Origin: Ephydatia muelleri
Lineage: Eukaryota > Porifera > Demospongiae > Spongillida > Spongillidae
Direction: 5' to 3'
Assembly: GCA_013339895.1 (NCBI GenBank)
Contig: JABACO010000001.1
Span: 33,635,349-33,699,348, forward strand
DNA length: 64,000 bases
Part shown: positions 42,093 to 53,452 of the stretch, piece by piece
Numbering within the stretch: the first letter of the stretch is position 1
Layout: each line of letters starts with the position of its first letter
Notes under the pieces: model-generated
Seen by the model: only the letters and a program-made list of their open reading frames with translations
Told to the model about the DNA's origin: nothing
Database searches by the model: none
Translations under genes and position numbers: made by a program

Positions 42093-45000
42093 TTACACGT
42101 GTAAATCTAAGTAGTAAGGTTGCTCCACTGTGTCTTTATTTGTTGCAATTTCATATGAAGAATTGGCCTCCACAGCAATCTGCATCTGATCAAGTCCGAC
42201 CGTCTCGTATATTGGTGGATTCACGACAGGAATACCTTTGGACCTCCTTTTCACCATACATATGGCCACCAACACTCCCAGAGAGAACACAACAAATGAC
42301 GCGGAAATGGTTATTCCAATAATAGCATACGTGTCAATGGAGGAGGCCATGGACGTGTTGAGATAAGGCAGAACTGGAGAGAAAACATTTCATTGCATTT
42401 GTCATATCAATGCCCTTTTTATACGCAGCATTTCTCAATATACATGCATATGCAGAACAAATATATGTCGCATTCTTGAGCAAAGCTACACACTGTACAT
42501 AACAGGCATTGAATGACCAAATGTAAAACTCGCTTGCACACTGTATCTTATCTCAACGAGGCATCGAGAAGGTTTGTTTGCCAACTTTATAATAACATCG
42601 TTCTCCTCAAAATTATAAAAGTGAATAGCTATACGTAGTTTATGGCGGGAGTTTCTTCCAGTCACGTGCCATCTCATTCACGCCATTAGCCAGGCTGATA
42701 ACAGTCAGTTTTTTTTAATCTTATATTCTCTTTTTATCCTTATCATGACAATGATGTAGGTGTATGATCTGGCTACGCCCACCCGTCGGAGGCGATATAA
42801 CGCACACACTCTTACCCCAAACAGAGGGTGGACACCACAAGCGAATAGGCCAAATTACAATCCCTTTTTCCTTTTGGTGTCCGCGGTTATTCCCCGCACA
42901 TTAACTGTAATTTTTGCATGTTCGCTTTTTAAATTCAGCATTGCACCATTATTAATAGACTCATTCCAGACACAATTTTCACAGCAGCGAATAGAGTACT
43001 TCGCCACTTCGTGTGAAAAGTAGGTCTGGGAAAATGGTCGCGCCGTATACATGCGTTCGAATGCAGTGCTCTGTGATTGGCGCCAAAATGAAGGACTAGA
43101 CATGACCAGTTTCCCAGACCATTCAGCGGTGACGTGATAATTGGGTCTGGTTACACTAGCACGAGATATGTTGTGTGCTTCTTAGCTGCCTTAAATGGAG
43201 CTGCTGCAGTGTCTGTGTGCCTCTCACGAGAAGTACATAGTTTACGTGTTGGTTTCAAATACACTGGCACTACTGTATGCAGGGGAGGATCCAGGATTTC
43301 AGAAAAGGGGGGGTTGCTAAATAATATTCGGGGGAGGGTGCGGGAGGGGTATTCCTCCCGCCCAGCTAGGGGGTCTGGGGGAGTAAGCTCCCCCAGCGGG
43401 GTGTGGGCAGCCGCCAACGCATTTTTTTATATTATGCGCAAAACACTACATAAAATTTATCAAATTACGATTACAAGTGCTAGATCTATGTACTACAACC
43501 GTCAAATAAGGATGCTTGAAACAGTTTTCTGGGATGGGCCTGCACGAATGCCTTGCAAATTTCACCAGCAGGTACTCTTTCTTAATAGTGCAAGGAAATC
43601 AAATCCAGATCAGAAAAGCGTTCTTCTGTCATAACCGATCTTGCGTATGTCTTGATCCTTCTCATTTAGGAGAAGGATCGTTCTGCTTCTGCACTTGATA
43701 TAAGTAATGTGCAGCCAACAACAAGCAGGAAATGGATGTATGGAAAGGAATCCCTGTCACATGCACCCAAAGCTTCAAGAAGAGTTTTAGGAATTTCACA
43801 TTTTTGTTTGAATTCCCACTTACCTTTATGTGTCCCTTCCATCTTCTTACTTCACTTCCAAGGGATTAAGGGTGTTGGAGGTCTTAAGCATATCATTGAT
43901 GTGGTTTACAAAATATAGATGACACAAGACCACGGGCATGGCGATCTTCTCCATTTAACAGAGTCAGAGAGTACTGCCACAGCTCACAGTACCATGGGAC
44001 AGGTGTGACGGAAACCACTAATGCAATTACACACCGCGTAATATTAATTTCATAGTGGTCCGCGGTCTAGACGAATAAATATAATCAAATACCCAGAAAA
44101 CCCAATTACACTGGAGTTTATGAAAATACAATTAGACAAACCTCTTCAACAACATCATGATACTGCCTTGCCGTTTGTTTGCTCGCACAGCTGCAGTTGT
44201 ATTACGCTTTACTTCGCAATAATTCTTAATTGTTACTGATGATTATTATTGTTTCATTAGTTATGTTTAAGTATACGATTTCATACACGAATTTAAATTA
44301 AGACAAAAGGCGTCAATAAACTGTAAGATATTAATTAAATTACTCACATCGCGGGTTTGAAGGGGGGGGGGGGGGGGGGTGCAACCCCCCCCCCCCCCCC
44401 GGATCCGCCATGCACTGTGTGTGTGACTGTGCACAGTAGTTAAAGGCTTGGTTAAAGGTATGTTGGTTTCAAATACACTGTGATTACTGTATGTGAGTAT
44501 GCACAATTACCTATAGAAAAGCTTACAAACTGTATCTCACCTTGTATGTACAGTTCAAATGACTCAATCGCCACATTCTCGTTGCCAGTATCTTCATCCG
44601 TGCAAATCCGCACCTCCAAGTCCTCAGAGATGGGAGTTGGGAACGTCTTACAGAACCACGGGAGGTATGACGCATTGCAGCACGTGCTCTCATCTCCTCC
44701 ACACTGCTGTCCGTCCCATAGAACGTCCGAGGAATACAGCTTTGTTAAGACGTAGTCTGGTCCTGGGCATCCTGACTCGCAATAGTAATCAGAACCCACA
44801 AACAGAGGAGGAAGCTGCCCACCCGCTACGCATGGACACGTACTGGACGAAATATTCATTTCCGACACTCCAGCGGCATATGTGAACACGTGATGTCTTC
44901 TTCCAGGCGGCCCGTAGGTAACTGTGACTCCATCAACGTAGAAAGTTTCGATGCTTATTCGGCCGCTAAAAATACGGAAAGCGTCGGGCGATCCTACTTG

Positions 45001-45285
45001 ATAACCTCGGAACCTTCCGCACACTGTTTGGTAACTGGCCCCTGAAGTGGGTATATTCAATGAGTCACAAAATTCACTGCTGTTCTTCCCACACGATGAT
45101 CTAGGTGACGCAATCTTTTGCCACGAGTTGGGACATTGCTGCGTTGGATCGGTCATATCCAGATAGCCGACCATTTTCCACTCCCGACCTGGTGTGTTTG
45201 GGAGAAATGGAGTAGAACTGACCACCGCCATACTCAAAATGCAGATTGCAAAGTGTCTCAACAACAAGAAGGAAAATGCCATCAT
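42093..45285 (-). CDS. Single-pass membrane protein with cysteine-rich ectodomain (host gene, at least two exons)
   Basis: Exon 1 (45285-44541) starts with a signal peptide (FSFLLLRHFAICILSMAVVS) and encodes a ~220-residue extracellular domain with WKMVGYLDMTDPTQQCP, SYQTVCGRFRGYQVGSPDAF, LWDGQQCGGDESTCC and PWFCKTFPTPISEDLEVRIC. Donor CAAG|GTGAG. Exon 2 (42373-42093), acceptor CTCTCCAG, joins in phase 1 and adds a transmembrane helix (IIGITISASFVVFSLGVLVA), a basic stop-transfer KRRSK and a tyrosine-bearing tail (PPIYETVGLDQ, NSSYEIATNKD). About 341 residues, no lesion. The ectodomain belongs to a large unnamed family in sponges and cnidarians; a receptor or adhesion role with tyrosine signalling is a guess. 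Extra exons in the 2.2 kb intron are possible. Confidence 0.75.
43023..43120. mobile_element. Small inverted-repeat element (MITE), 98 bp
   Basis: GGTCTGGGAAAATGGTC at the left and GACCAGTTTCCCAGACC at the right pair at 16 of 17 positions. No clear target duplication. It lies in the intron of the membrane-protein gene. Confidence 0.6.
43280..44417. mobile_element. Non-autonomous hAT-like element in the intron
   Basis: Left end CAGGGGAGGATCCAGGATTT; right end, inverted, CAGTGCATGGCGGATCCGGG; both lead into long G or C runs. This pattern (CAGTGGCGGATCC) is common to hAT ends. No convincing 8-bp duplication. A GGTTTCAAATACACTG.. segment of about 30 bp occurs on both sides (43251-43281 and 44463-44493). 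No transposase seen. Confidence 0.55.
44361..44400. repeat. G run followed by C run
   Basis: About 18 Gs, a short spacer GTGCAA-like, then about 18 Cs: a self-complementary homopolymer pair at the right end of the element. Confidence 0.85.
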
Positions 45286-46417
45286 TTTGAGATACTGATT
45301 CTGCTCAGACTAATCGGCTTTAATGCTCCCGAATTTTACGTCACTGCGCTGTGGTCCAGCTAATCATCAGTGCTTCCGTTGAAATGATTGTACTCTATAA
45401 CCGGCTTCTATACTACGTTCTCACTCACCTCCACTCTTCCCCATGCAGGAAAACGCAAAGGCGTCAGTGTTTAGTTGCATTATCATACAAGCACAAAGCC
45501 CAGCTACACTATATGTACCTACATTGTACGCAATTCATTGAAAATTAACCTAAATAATGAACTGTATTTAGAGGAGCGATGGGTACTGCTGTGCTACGCC
45601 TATCATGCATGCCCTCCCCCCCCCCCCCCCCCCCCCCCCCCAGTATATATAATAATGTACATAAAGTGTACATAATTATACGTAAATTTTTTATTTGTTG
45701 GCACTACAGAACTTCTTTGATTCAATTTCAGACACTTGTGCATGGTTATGGAAGCGACGAGTGACAATTGCTGAAACTAAGCACAGACGCTTGGTCACAG
45801 CCAAGGAAAAGTTGGACTTCTTCAATTAAACGACGACAACTGTGCAGTTTGCTGTTCTGGTCAGTATTGCATCTTGAGTCTTTCTTCTAATCGCATCATT
45901 TTAATTCTGCCAGCTACTTTGGAGCCTGCTGTACATTAAATTCACTACATGGATTGATACCTCTTACACAGACAAAGATTGACACTTTTTATGGCTGCCA
46001 AACCATTTTGTGCACAGGTCAGTACTGAAAGTTACACAAGTTAATCGATTTTCTTTTTGAATGCAAACATTCGAGGGTTATTACTTATCTTGGGCAAAAT
46101 CTCTTTATGTGAAAGAATCAAGACTATTAATCGGGAATCTTATATATGAAACTTCACTGTAACTCTCTTTGCACCACCAATCCTACAATCCAACAAATAA
46201 CTTTCTCCATTGCCGGAGAACTTTATGGATATACGTGTATGAGTGCCTGTATCCCTCATTGTTCCCTACGCCGCACACTTCTCATCGCTGCCCACTGGCT
46301 GCTCCACCCTCCCTCACGCCACACCCTGTCACTACACCGGAAGTGAGATAAGACGACGACATGCCCTTTACTGACATCTTTTTGTGCTACAAAAACAATT
46401 CCAGTGCACAGTAGGAC
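45286..46417. other. Intergenic; poly(C) at 45616-45641
   Basis: Upstream of the membrane-protein gene. Contains a C26 tract at 45616-45641. No gene or promoter motif could be assigned. Confidence 0.5.
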
Positions 46418-47384
46418 CAGGGTTGTCGCAGGCAGGCTGCCGTAGGCCAGCTTGGGATCCGACCTGAGGCCGGCCGGCCTGCCAGGCCAAATTATTGGAA
46501 TTTATAATGATAAAATGTCAATCAATTATTTCGATTATGTAACGTTACGATTTCGATCATCGAAGCGTGTCACTCGGTTTCAACGGTTCCTATACCATCT
46601 ACTCAGCCGCTGAAACCGATTACAAACCCGGATCTGTGGGAATACTATCCCCAGGAGTCTTCAAAACACAGTTAAGGAGGAATATGATGCTTGACTTCGA
46701 CTCCCGGAGATCAGATCAGTAGATGTCATGGCTCTTTAGATCCTTTGGAATGGTGGAAAATGCGTAACACACAATTTTCCATTATTGCAAAGCTTGCTTG
46801 AAAGTATCTGGCTATTCATGCATCATCCGCCCCTTCAGAGAGAGTGTTTTCAAGAGCCAAGTTGATCCAGGAGCGGAGCCTACTTCCCCAACGGCTGGAG
46901 GCATCCGTTCTTCTAAAGCACTATGCATGGATGCTTTGAAAGAAATAAGCCAATGAGCACTATAGATGTGCCACTTTCTATAATTAATAACTGATCTGTT
47001 CTGTTACTCTTCATGTTTATTCACATCAGTATGATTTATGATTATTTCACAATCATCTTCACTACATGCCTATATTAATGTGCTTGCAGTTGTATGGCCA
47101 CATAAAGTGTGTAATATAAAATAACGTATTGTGTAGGTTACACCAGGTGCTTAATAACTAATAAACATGTTGCTAGTGTATAGTATACACCATACAGTGC
47201 ATGTTACAATTTTACTGTTGCATCACACTTTAATAGTTGAATTCTGAACAAGAAGTGAGCTTGGTTTATATGTGTACACATATACTGCTGCACGTATTGG
47301 TACATATAGGGGGCGCGGTCTGGCCTGACAGATCAGGCCGGTTGGCTTTTGGCAGCCTGGTCGCAGGTAACCACAGAAACACTG
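46418..47384 (+). mobile_element. hAT relic, 967 bp
   Basis: Left end CAGGGTTGTCGCAGGCAGGC, right end (inverted) CAGTGTTTCTGTGGTTACCT then GCGACCAGGCTGCC; both carry GGCC/CAGGCC motifs. The flanks AGTAGGAC (46410-46417) and ATTAAGAC (47385-47392) agree at six of eight bases. Inside lies the end of a hAT transposase. Confidence 0.7.
46722..46941 (+). pseudogene. hAT transposase C-terminal fragment
   Basis: Plus strand reads DPLEWWKMRNTQFSIIAKLA, an in-frame TGA, then KYLAIHASSAPSERVFSRAK and QRLEASVLLKHYAWML: the hATC dimerisation domain with one stop. The rest of the gene is missing. Confidence 0.8.
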
Positions 47385-47566
47385 ATTAAGACAATCGAAA
47401 CCAAAACATTTCCTTATTCACGCTTGTTACTATACAGCACGCTAGGACTCAGGGTCTTCTTGGTACACTGACCACTCAGTAACATGAGTATAGACTAAGT
47501 TTATAGGTTGCGCCGTTTGCGCATGATACTAAAATTCTACAAGCTTTAGCAAACATGCCCTCATGA
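47385..47566. other. Spacer
   Basis: Short stretch between two elements; nothing recognised. Confidence 0.4.
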
Positions 47567-47697
47567 CAGGGCCGGAGACAAAGGGGGGCTGAGATGATAT
47601 TCACTATCAATTTTCGCCATATATGGTAGTAGTATGACCATATATGGCGAAAATTGATAGTGAATATCATCTCAGCCCCCCTTTGTCTCCGGCCCTG
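47567..47697. mobile_element. Foldback palindrome element, 131 bp
   Basis: Starts CAGGGCCGGAGACAAAGGGG and is almost completely self-complementary: the two arms of about 60 bp are separated by roughly ten bases near 47627-47637. CATGA directly flanks both sides (47562-47566 and 47698-47702), so it is a mobile unit with a 5-bp duplication. It inserted into the non-LTR fragment that follows. Confidence 0.9.
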
Positions 47698-47702
47698 CAT
47701 GA

Positions 47703-49330
47703 GACAAAGAAACTGCAAAATCAATGCGATTACGTGGGACAGAGTCATCTGAGTTAGTGCGCGCCAAAGATCCTGTGACCCTGCGACTCTTTGCCGTATT
47801 CCATAATGTCGCATGGTCCCCTTTGCACCACAAATTGCATAGCGAGTCTATTGGGGTTGGGTTATTACGCCTACCACCCCGTTTTTTTGAAGGCAAGTGG
47901 CACTTTGGTAGCATAAATAACTTCAGCCACGAGTCCAAAGAGTTATCGTGAAGCACTGCCATCAAAGAAAAAGACAACGCTAGGGCAAAAGCAGGACGAG
48001 ACTTCTTGGGAATGTGCCGCAAGGTTCGGCTAGATAGGAGGCAAACTTCTTCAATAGATGGTAAGACTGTGTTTGTACTGTGCGAGGACTCGGAAATCGG
48101 TGTTTGAGGAGCTGCCAAGCCAGCTAAACATCTTCGCGAATGATGCTATATCTCGACACTCACAAATGTACAAGCCTTGTTCTTGCAGCCATTCTTTAGG
48201 TACCTCGCCTAGAAAAAGACCCCGTGCGTGAAGGCCCATATGTGGAACGCCACATAGTTGGAGCAATTAGCTCGTGGCAGCCAGCTACAATGCATTGCTT
48301 CCTGTGAAGAGGTCGGACAATTGGTGCCGTGGCGATGTCATAGCTTGATCGCTTCCCGACTCCACTTGCAAGGGCTCGGGCGATAGTTGGACAGATGAAA
48401 GAGACACCAAAGATTCTATGAGAGGTGTATGCGCTGTTGCTATCCAGCCGAAATAGAGGGTGTCAATGGAGAAGGCTGGGGTTCTGATGTCCCATGCGAA
48501 ACTGGCGATAGCCCAGGTGACGATGTATTAAAGGGTAAAGGTGGCTCAGAAGGTGGTTGTGGACTACCAAGTAACGAACGGCTATTATTGATATTTGAAC
48601 CACGGCCTCACAGCTGCTGCCATTGGACTTACATGAGTGGCGGCTGTCATTCTGACTCATTCATGCAGGACGTACACCGGATCCGCTTAATGGTAACCAG
48701 GACTGACTTATACAATCCGCACAAACGGTGAAAACTGCTTCGTGAAGTAAGTCCGCCGAGATTCCAGGGTCTTTTTTCAAAAAGTGTATCTGCAGGTGTT
48801 TTTTAAAGGCATCCATCGTCCCTAAAGAAGAAGAACAACCAGGTAAGGAACATTCAAACCTAATAGCAGAAGCGCTTGGACGATTGTGTTCTAGCGATTG
48901 CCGGACAGAGATTCAGACACTATTTGACAACAGCTGCCACAAACAAACATCCCTCGTTCTTCAAGCCATGATGGTGGTATTGCATCAGCAGGCTTAAGTG
49001 TGCCCTCCACATAGTAAGAGCAATAAGCTTAGGGCAACCCGCAACTATGCAAGCTGTTTCTTGGAAGACGGAAGTTGCGAGGTGTCATGCGACCCGCAAA
49101 TAGGATCAGGATCAGTGGAAGGTCCAGTTACGGAAGGATGCGGTTGTTTGCTGTGGGGACAACTGAGGCGATGTCGAAGGTGTGATTGGCAACCACAAAG
49201 GTGGTTGGGATACAGATCTAGACTTCTGTGGTGACGATGATTGAAGTTGCGGTGGTGGTTGTGGTCGACTCAGCGATGGAGAACCACCGCGTTTGGATGG
49301 ACTCAGACTCGGACTCGCACGACGTGACTG
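47703..49330 (-). pseudogene. Non-LTR retrotransposon (RLE type), N-terminal part
   Basis: Minus strand, from 49330 down: proline/serine-rich stretch, degenerate C2H2 zinc fingers with GEVPKEWLQEQGLYIC (about 48190-48230), then the family landmark PSIEEVCLLSSRTLRHIPKK, SWLKLFMLPKCHLPSKKRGG and PIDSLCNLWCKGD (47990-47810). The part to 47703 continues toward the polymerase but stops at the foldback element. Several frame breaks. It corresponds to the start of the better-preserved copy at 54036-57360. Confidence 0.68.
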
Positions 49331-49555
49331 CCTTTTGGTTGGAGTGTGAACAGAACCAGCCTGATTACAACAGCGACCATTCTTCGAGGGCAGACAACGC
49401 TACCAGGACGGTTTGCTTTAACACAGGCACATAACTTACAACGAGCGGCCGTGCCATTACATAAACAACACGTTCCACCCCGTCATTTTCATTAATAATA
49501 AATACATACATGTAAAATACAGACACATTATTGCTATCCTATTTATTTTAATGAA
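49331..49555. other. Spacer between retrotransposon fragments
   Basis: No gene seen; AT-rich toward 49500. Confidence 0.4.
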
Positions 49556-50580
49556 TCTACAGTTCTACTTACAAACACAACTAATCAACCTAAACCTACC
49601 CTTGGACAGCGTCCCTTCCCATGATGGCCCTTGCCACAGACCTCACCAGGGATATGTTGAGACGGCTATAGATTTCGGACAACATTTTGGGTTTGGAGAT
49701 GGCCTGGCTGATGGAAAGCAGAGAAGCGAGCCGGGAAAAAAACACTCTGAGCCTCCTTCCCCCAATTGCCATACGTTTCCACAGCTAAGGGGATACATAA
49801 CCATCCCAACTCCTGGCACCTGCTGGTGTTATTGGCTGCATGCTTTCTGCATTCAGCAGCATATGCTGCTGCCCCCACCGATGCACTGGCATTGTTCAGG
49901 GATACGGGAGTAAGGGGTGAAGTGACTGTAACGTCAAAGGCTGATGGTTTTCCCCTGTCCCATCCCTAAACCAGAATATCTGCAAGAAGGGAGGGTCCCT
50001 AGCTAAGCCATACCCTACTTCGACCCGCACAGAAAGGTGGGCCCGATGACAGAAGTTGGCCCGCAAAGATATCTCGCAAATGGTTGTGCCGTGCAACCAC
50101 ATCACCACCATGTCTACAAGTGGCTGCATGGTGTCGTAGAGGGTCAAAGGCAATGTTGGGACAAAGAGGGCACCTGACGTGTCAAGACCATTCAGCAGAG
50201 TCCAGATGCAAATCCAAACCAGTAGAAGGGATTGCTAAAATCCAAGAACCAGCATGAGAGGCAGAAAGGATTCGAGCCTTATTTACTTGGGAGGAGGAAG
50301 ATAGCAGAGATTGGAAAGCATGATTATCCAGCTTCTTAGACAGAGCTCTCTGCAGAGGGGGGCAGGCTAGAACCACCTCAGCTGTGGTTGACTCTTGAGG
50401 GTGAACTTGTGCATTGAAGCATGTCACAGAATGGAGCATGTGGATGTTGTCTGGACTACAAAATCCTGATGAAGCAAAGGAGGCTATGAAAGCAGCAGAA
50501 GAGTGCAGAGCAAGCGAGCGAAAGCCAAGCCCACCCAGACTTGGACTAAGTTGTGCTTGCTGCCAACTAGGGTCAGGTTT
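49556..50580 (-). pseudogene. Non-LTR retrotransposon (RLE type), C-terminal part
   Basis: Minus strand: QQAQLSPSLGGLGFRSLALH, then NKARILSASHAGSWILAIPS, LDLHLDS, and the endonuclease region in shifted frames (CHRAHLSVRVEVGYGLARD; RKHAANNTSRCQELGWLCIP; LAVETYGNWGKEAQ) to about 49556. The restriction-like endonuclease nicks the target for reverse transcription. At least three frame breaks. Confidence 0.75.
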
Positions 50581-50683
50581 TTATTTTTTTAAATAAAAAT
50601 ACAATACAATATATAGGTAGCGATCAGAGTACATCTGGACGGGTATGTTGCTTAGACCACCCATCCATTGATATAGTACATGT

Positions 50684-50684
<1 letters not shown>

Positions 50685-50715
<31 letters not shown>

Positions 50716-50716
50716 T
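50685..50716. repeat. (AAT)n tract
   Basis: About ten AAT units at the 5' edge of the next plus-strand retrotransposon fragment. Similar tracts lie at 52186-52210, 52493-52528, 53425-53452, 53967-53980 and 58732-58761. Confidence 0.95.
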
Positions 50717-51459
50717 CATCATCGGTAGCCGACAAGGCACGTCTTCTGTCAGTTTCCTCCCCCCATGCTGCATCCTGGCTTTCAGTTGTGCCCTCTGAGA
50801 ACTTGGGGCTTCACTTGGATCCCCCTGTTTTCCAGGTGGCCATCAAATGGTGGCTTGGACTTGACACATCAGAGGGCTCCCAATGTGCACTGTGCCCAGG
50901 TAGTACACTTCATCACCTTGGCCACCATGCAGTTACCTGCAAGTATGGTGGAGATGTGGTCTCTCGCCATAATAGGATTAGGGACATCCTGGTAGAAACC
51001 TGTCGTCGGGCGCACATAGGGGTTAAGGTAGAAGTTGGCAATAATCTTAGCAGAGACCACAGCAAGACCCATCCAGCTGACATCTTACTTCCCAACTGGT
51101 TCTTGGGCAGAACTGCAGCATTAGATGGGAGCATCACCTCACCGCTTAATCCTGTCACTTTGTTGGAAGCGGGAGTGTCGGCCACCGCTGCAGCCCAGGC
51201 CACCGAGGCTAGGAAGCACCAAGCCAATGACCCTAAATGTTCTGAACTAGGTTGGGTATGTGTCCCTATGGTAGTGGAAACCTATGGGGCTTGGGGAAAG
51301 GAAGCCACAGCCATCATCTCTTCTGTAGCCTCCAGACTTGCCACCTCCACATGCCGGCCAAAGTCCACCATACTCCACGAGATCTATAGTCGGCTGAATC
51401 TCAACCTTGTGTGTGCCAATGCCACAGCTATCCTTTCTAGGATAGCTCCTCCGCCATAA
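50717..51459 (+). pseudogene. Non-LTR retrotransposon C-terminus with open endonuclease domain
   Basis: Open frame from the (AAT)n tract: ADKARLLSVSSPHAASWLSV, then zinc-binding CALCPGSTLHHLGHHAVTC (CCHC), GGDVVSRHNRIRDIL, HPADILLPNW (Asp of the nuclease core), RKHQANDPKCSELGWVCVPM and VETYGAWGKEA, ending at a stop at 51459. This is the best-preserved endonuclease domain in the window. It is 5'-truncated and lacks the polymerase. Confidence 0.82.
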
Positions 51460-51641
51460 ACCTTTTATTATCTGGTGCATATATATTGAAATAAGGATGT
51501 AAATAAAAATGTGCATTTATTTACATGAATGTATTTATTTATTTTTTATTTTTATTTTTATTATAAATGTCATGCTATATTCAGAACTCATATACATATA
51601 CAACATTATTAATACATATATTATAAACACATTACACACTA
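51460..51641. other. Tail of two facing fragments
   Basis: AT-rich sequence, including a (TTTTTA)n-like run near 51535-51565, between 3' ends of a plus and a minus copy. Confidence 0.5.
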
Positions 51642-52182
51642 TCAAACATATAGTCTAGATAGAATGGCCCTGGAATTGGCTCTGATCAGGGTCAAGTTTA
51701 ATCTGCCATAAATCAGATTAGTTGTTAAGGACTTGGGCTGCCCCAGTTGGGTGGCTAATCTTCCTGCAAGTCTGGAGAGACAACGTTGAGCTTCTGGTCC
51801 CCAACTTCCATAGGACTCTACAACCAAAGGGATGCACACCCACCCTAGCTCTTCACATTTTGCATCGTTACTGTGGTGCTTCCTCTGTTCTGCCTGCATT
51901 GCTGCTGAATTTGGTGTCACACACGCTACTTGTAGGGTATTTGAATTAAGCGGGGATGTGACACAAAGATCAATTGCAGCAGGCTTGCCCAACTCCCAAT
52001 TAGGGATGAGGACATCGGCAGGACGCGTTTTTCGTGCTTCATGACCCAGACTGCTTCCAGCTTCAAGCTGTGCACCCAAGCATGCACGTTGGCAGAACTC
52101 AAAAAGGGTGTCTCGTACTCTGTTGTGGCGGGAAACCACATCAGGGCCATTTTTACATGACAGAGCATGGTGACCAAATTAT
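51642..52182 (-). pseudogene. Non-LTR retrotransposon endonuclease fragment
   Basis: Minus strand: GHHALSCKNGPDVVSRHN, RPADVLIPNWELGKPAA, KCEELGWVCIPLVVESYG, RANSRAILSRLYV, stop at 51642. Open throughout but truncated inside the CCHC motif at 52182, where a (TAA)n tract begins. Confidence 0.8.
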
Positions 52183-52245
52183 TTGAATAATAATAATAAA
52201 TAATAATAATTGTCAATATTGTTGTGTAATATTTTTGTGAAAAAT

Positions 52246-52437
52246 AATAAGTCATATGGTGCATGGGGGAAAGAGGCTATGGAGTCATTTTCGAGTCTAG
52301 CCTCTCGCCTAGCCATAACATCATCAAGGCCTAAATCTGCTGTTCTATCAGAGCTGTATGGCCGACTCAATCTGAACCTAGTAAGGGCTAATGTGAGGGC
52401 TATAATGTCCCGATATTGCCCTCTAAATTCTTTCTGA
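52246..52437 (+). pseudogene. Non-LTR retrotransposon extreme C-terminus
   Basis: SYGAWGKEAMESFSSLASRL ... LYGRLNLNLVRANVRAIMSR, stop at 52437, then a 3' region ending in TCAATATTGTTGTGTAAT and an (AAT)n tract at 52493-52528, the probable tail. Confidence 0.78.
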
Positions 52438-52529
52438 GGTGTTATTTAGCTTTGGTCATGTTCTTGTGTATTTTGTTTGTCAATATTGTTGTGTAATAAT
52501 AATAATAATAATAATAATAGTAATAATTT

Positions 52530-53232
52530 ATTTTGGAATACAAGATACAATAAAACACTTCTTGCACAGGGGTGCATCCTTCCATTGCTGCATGGAAGCA
52601 GGCCCAGCTGAGCCTCAGCCGAGGAGGTCTTGGGCTGCGTTCCCTGTCTCATCATGCACCAGCAGCCTTTATTGCATCGTTATGTTTCTCTGGCCTGGGT
52701 TCAATTTCTTATGTACACCTCCTCCAGTCCTTGGAGATATTTAATTCTTCAGTTCATCAGTCGGACAACATACAGATCGGATCCATACTGGAAAAGTTAC
52801 CTTCTCAGAAGACTCTTTCCAGTATATTGGACGATAATTTATTCCGAGTTCTCCAGGGTTCTCTGTCGATTGCTGACAGAGCTCGTCTCTTATCAGCATC
52901 CTCCCCACATGCATCCTCATGGCTGACGGTTACCCCATCTGAAGGCCAAGGCTTACATTTAGACCCTCCAGTATTTCAGACAGCACTGAAGTGGTGGTTA
53001 GGGCTTGATACAGCTGAGGGTTCTATTTGTGCACTCTGCCCAGATAAAATGTTGGATCCCCTAGGGCATCATGCCACTACTTGTAAACGTGGTGGGGATG
53101 TAGTTTTCCGCCACAACAAGTTGCGGGACATATTGGCAGAAACATGTAGGCGAGCCCACTTAAGTGTTCAAGTAGAAGCTGGCTGCAACCTTACACCAGA
53201 TCACAGCCACTCTCGTCCTGCAGATGTCCAGC
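52530..53232 (+). pseudogene. Non-LTR retrotransposon middle-to-endonuclease fragment
   Basis: AAWKQAQLSLSRGGLGLRSL, IADRARLLSASSPHASSW, LKWWLGLDTAEGSICALCPD, LDPLGHHATTCKRGGDVV, RHNKLRDILAETCRRAH, HSRPADVQ, then an abrupt end at about 53232 before the rest of the nuclease. Confidence 0.78.
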
Positions 53233-53234
53233 TT

Positions 53235-53420
53235 AGGACTAAGTTGAGCTTGCTGCCACTGTGGGTCTGGCACATCTATTGCTACACAAGAAGAGAAGCA
53301 AAGTCTCACTTCTTCATCAAAAAACTTCAAGGAATCTTCACAGAGATTGGTGGGGGTGGTTCTAGCAAGGTGTACTAACGCAGTAGCCTCTGCACATGCG
53401 GAGGAGAGAGATGGCAACAT
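53235..53420 (-). pseudogene. Inverted non-LTR fragment
   Basis: Minus strand: EATALVHLARTTPTNLCEDS, FDEEVRLCFSSCVAIDVPDP, WQQAQLSPKL. It corresponds to a region just upstream of QAQLSLSRGG in the family and is inverted relative to its two neighbours. Confidence 0.7.
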
Positions 53421-53452
53421 GGAAAATAATAATAATAATAATAATAATAATA

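Noticed and set aside
45730..45830. Short coding-looking stretch CAWLWKRRVTIAETKHRRLV
   Set aside because: A plausible acceptor precedes it but the frame stops quickly and no partner exon was found.
52439..52744. Hydrophobic frame FGHVLVYFVCQYCCVIIIIIII
   Set aside because: The isoleucine run is the (AAT)n tract read in another frame; the rest is retrotransposon sequence out of frame.
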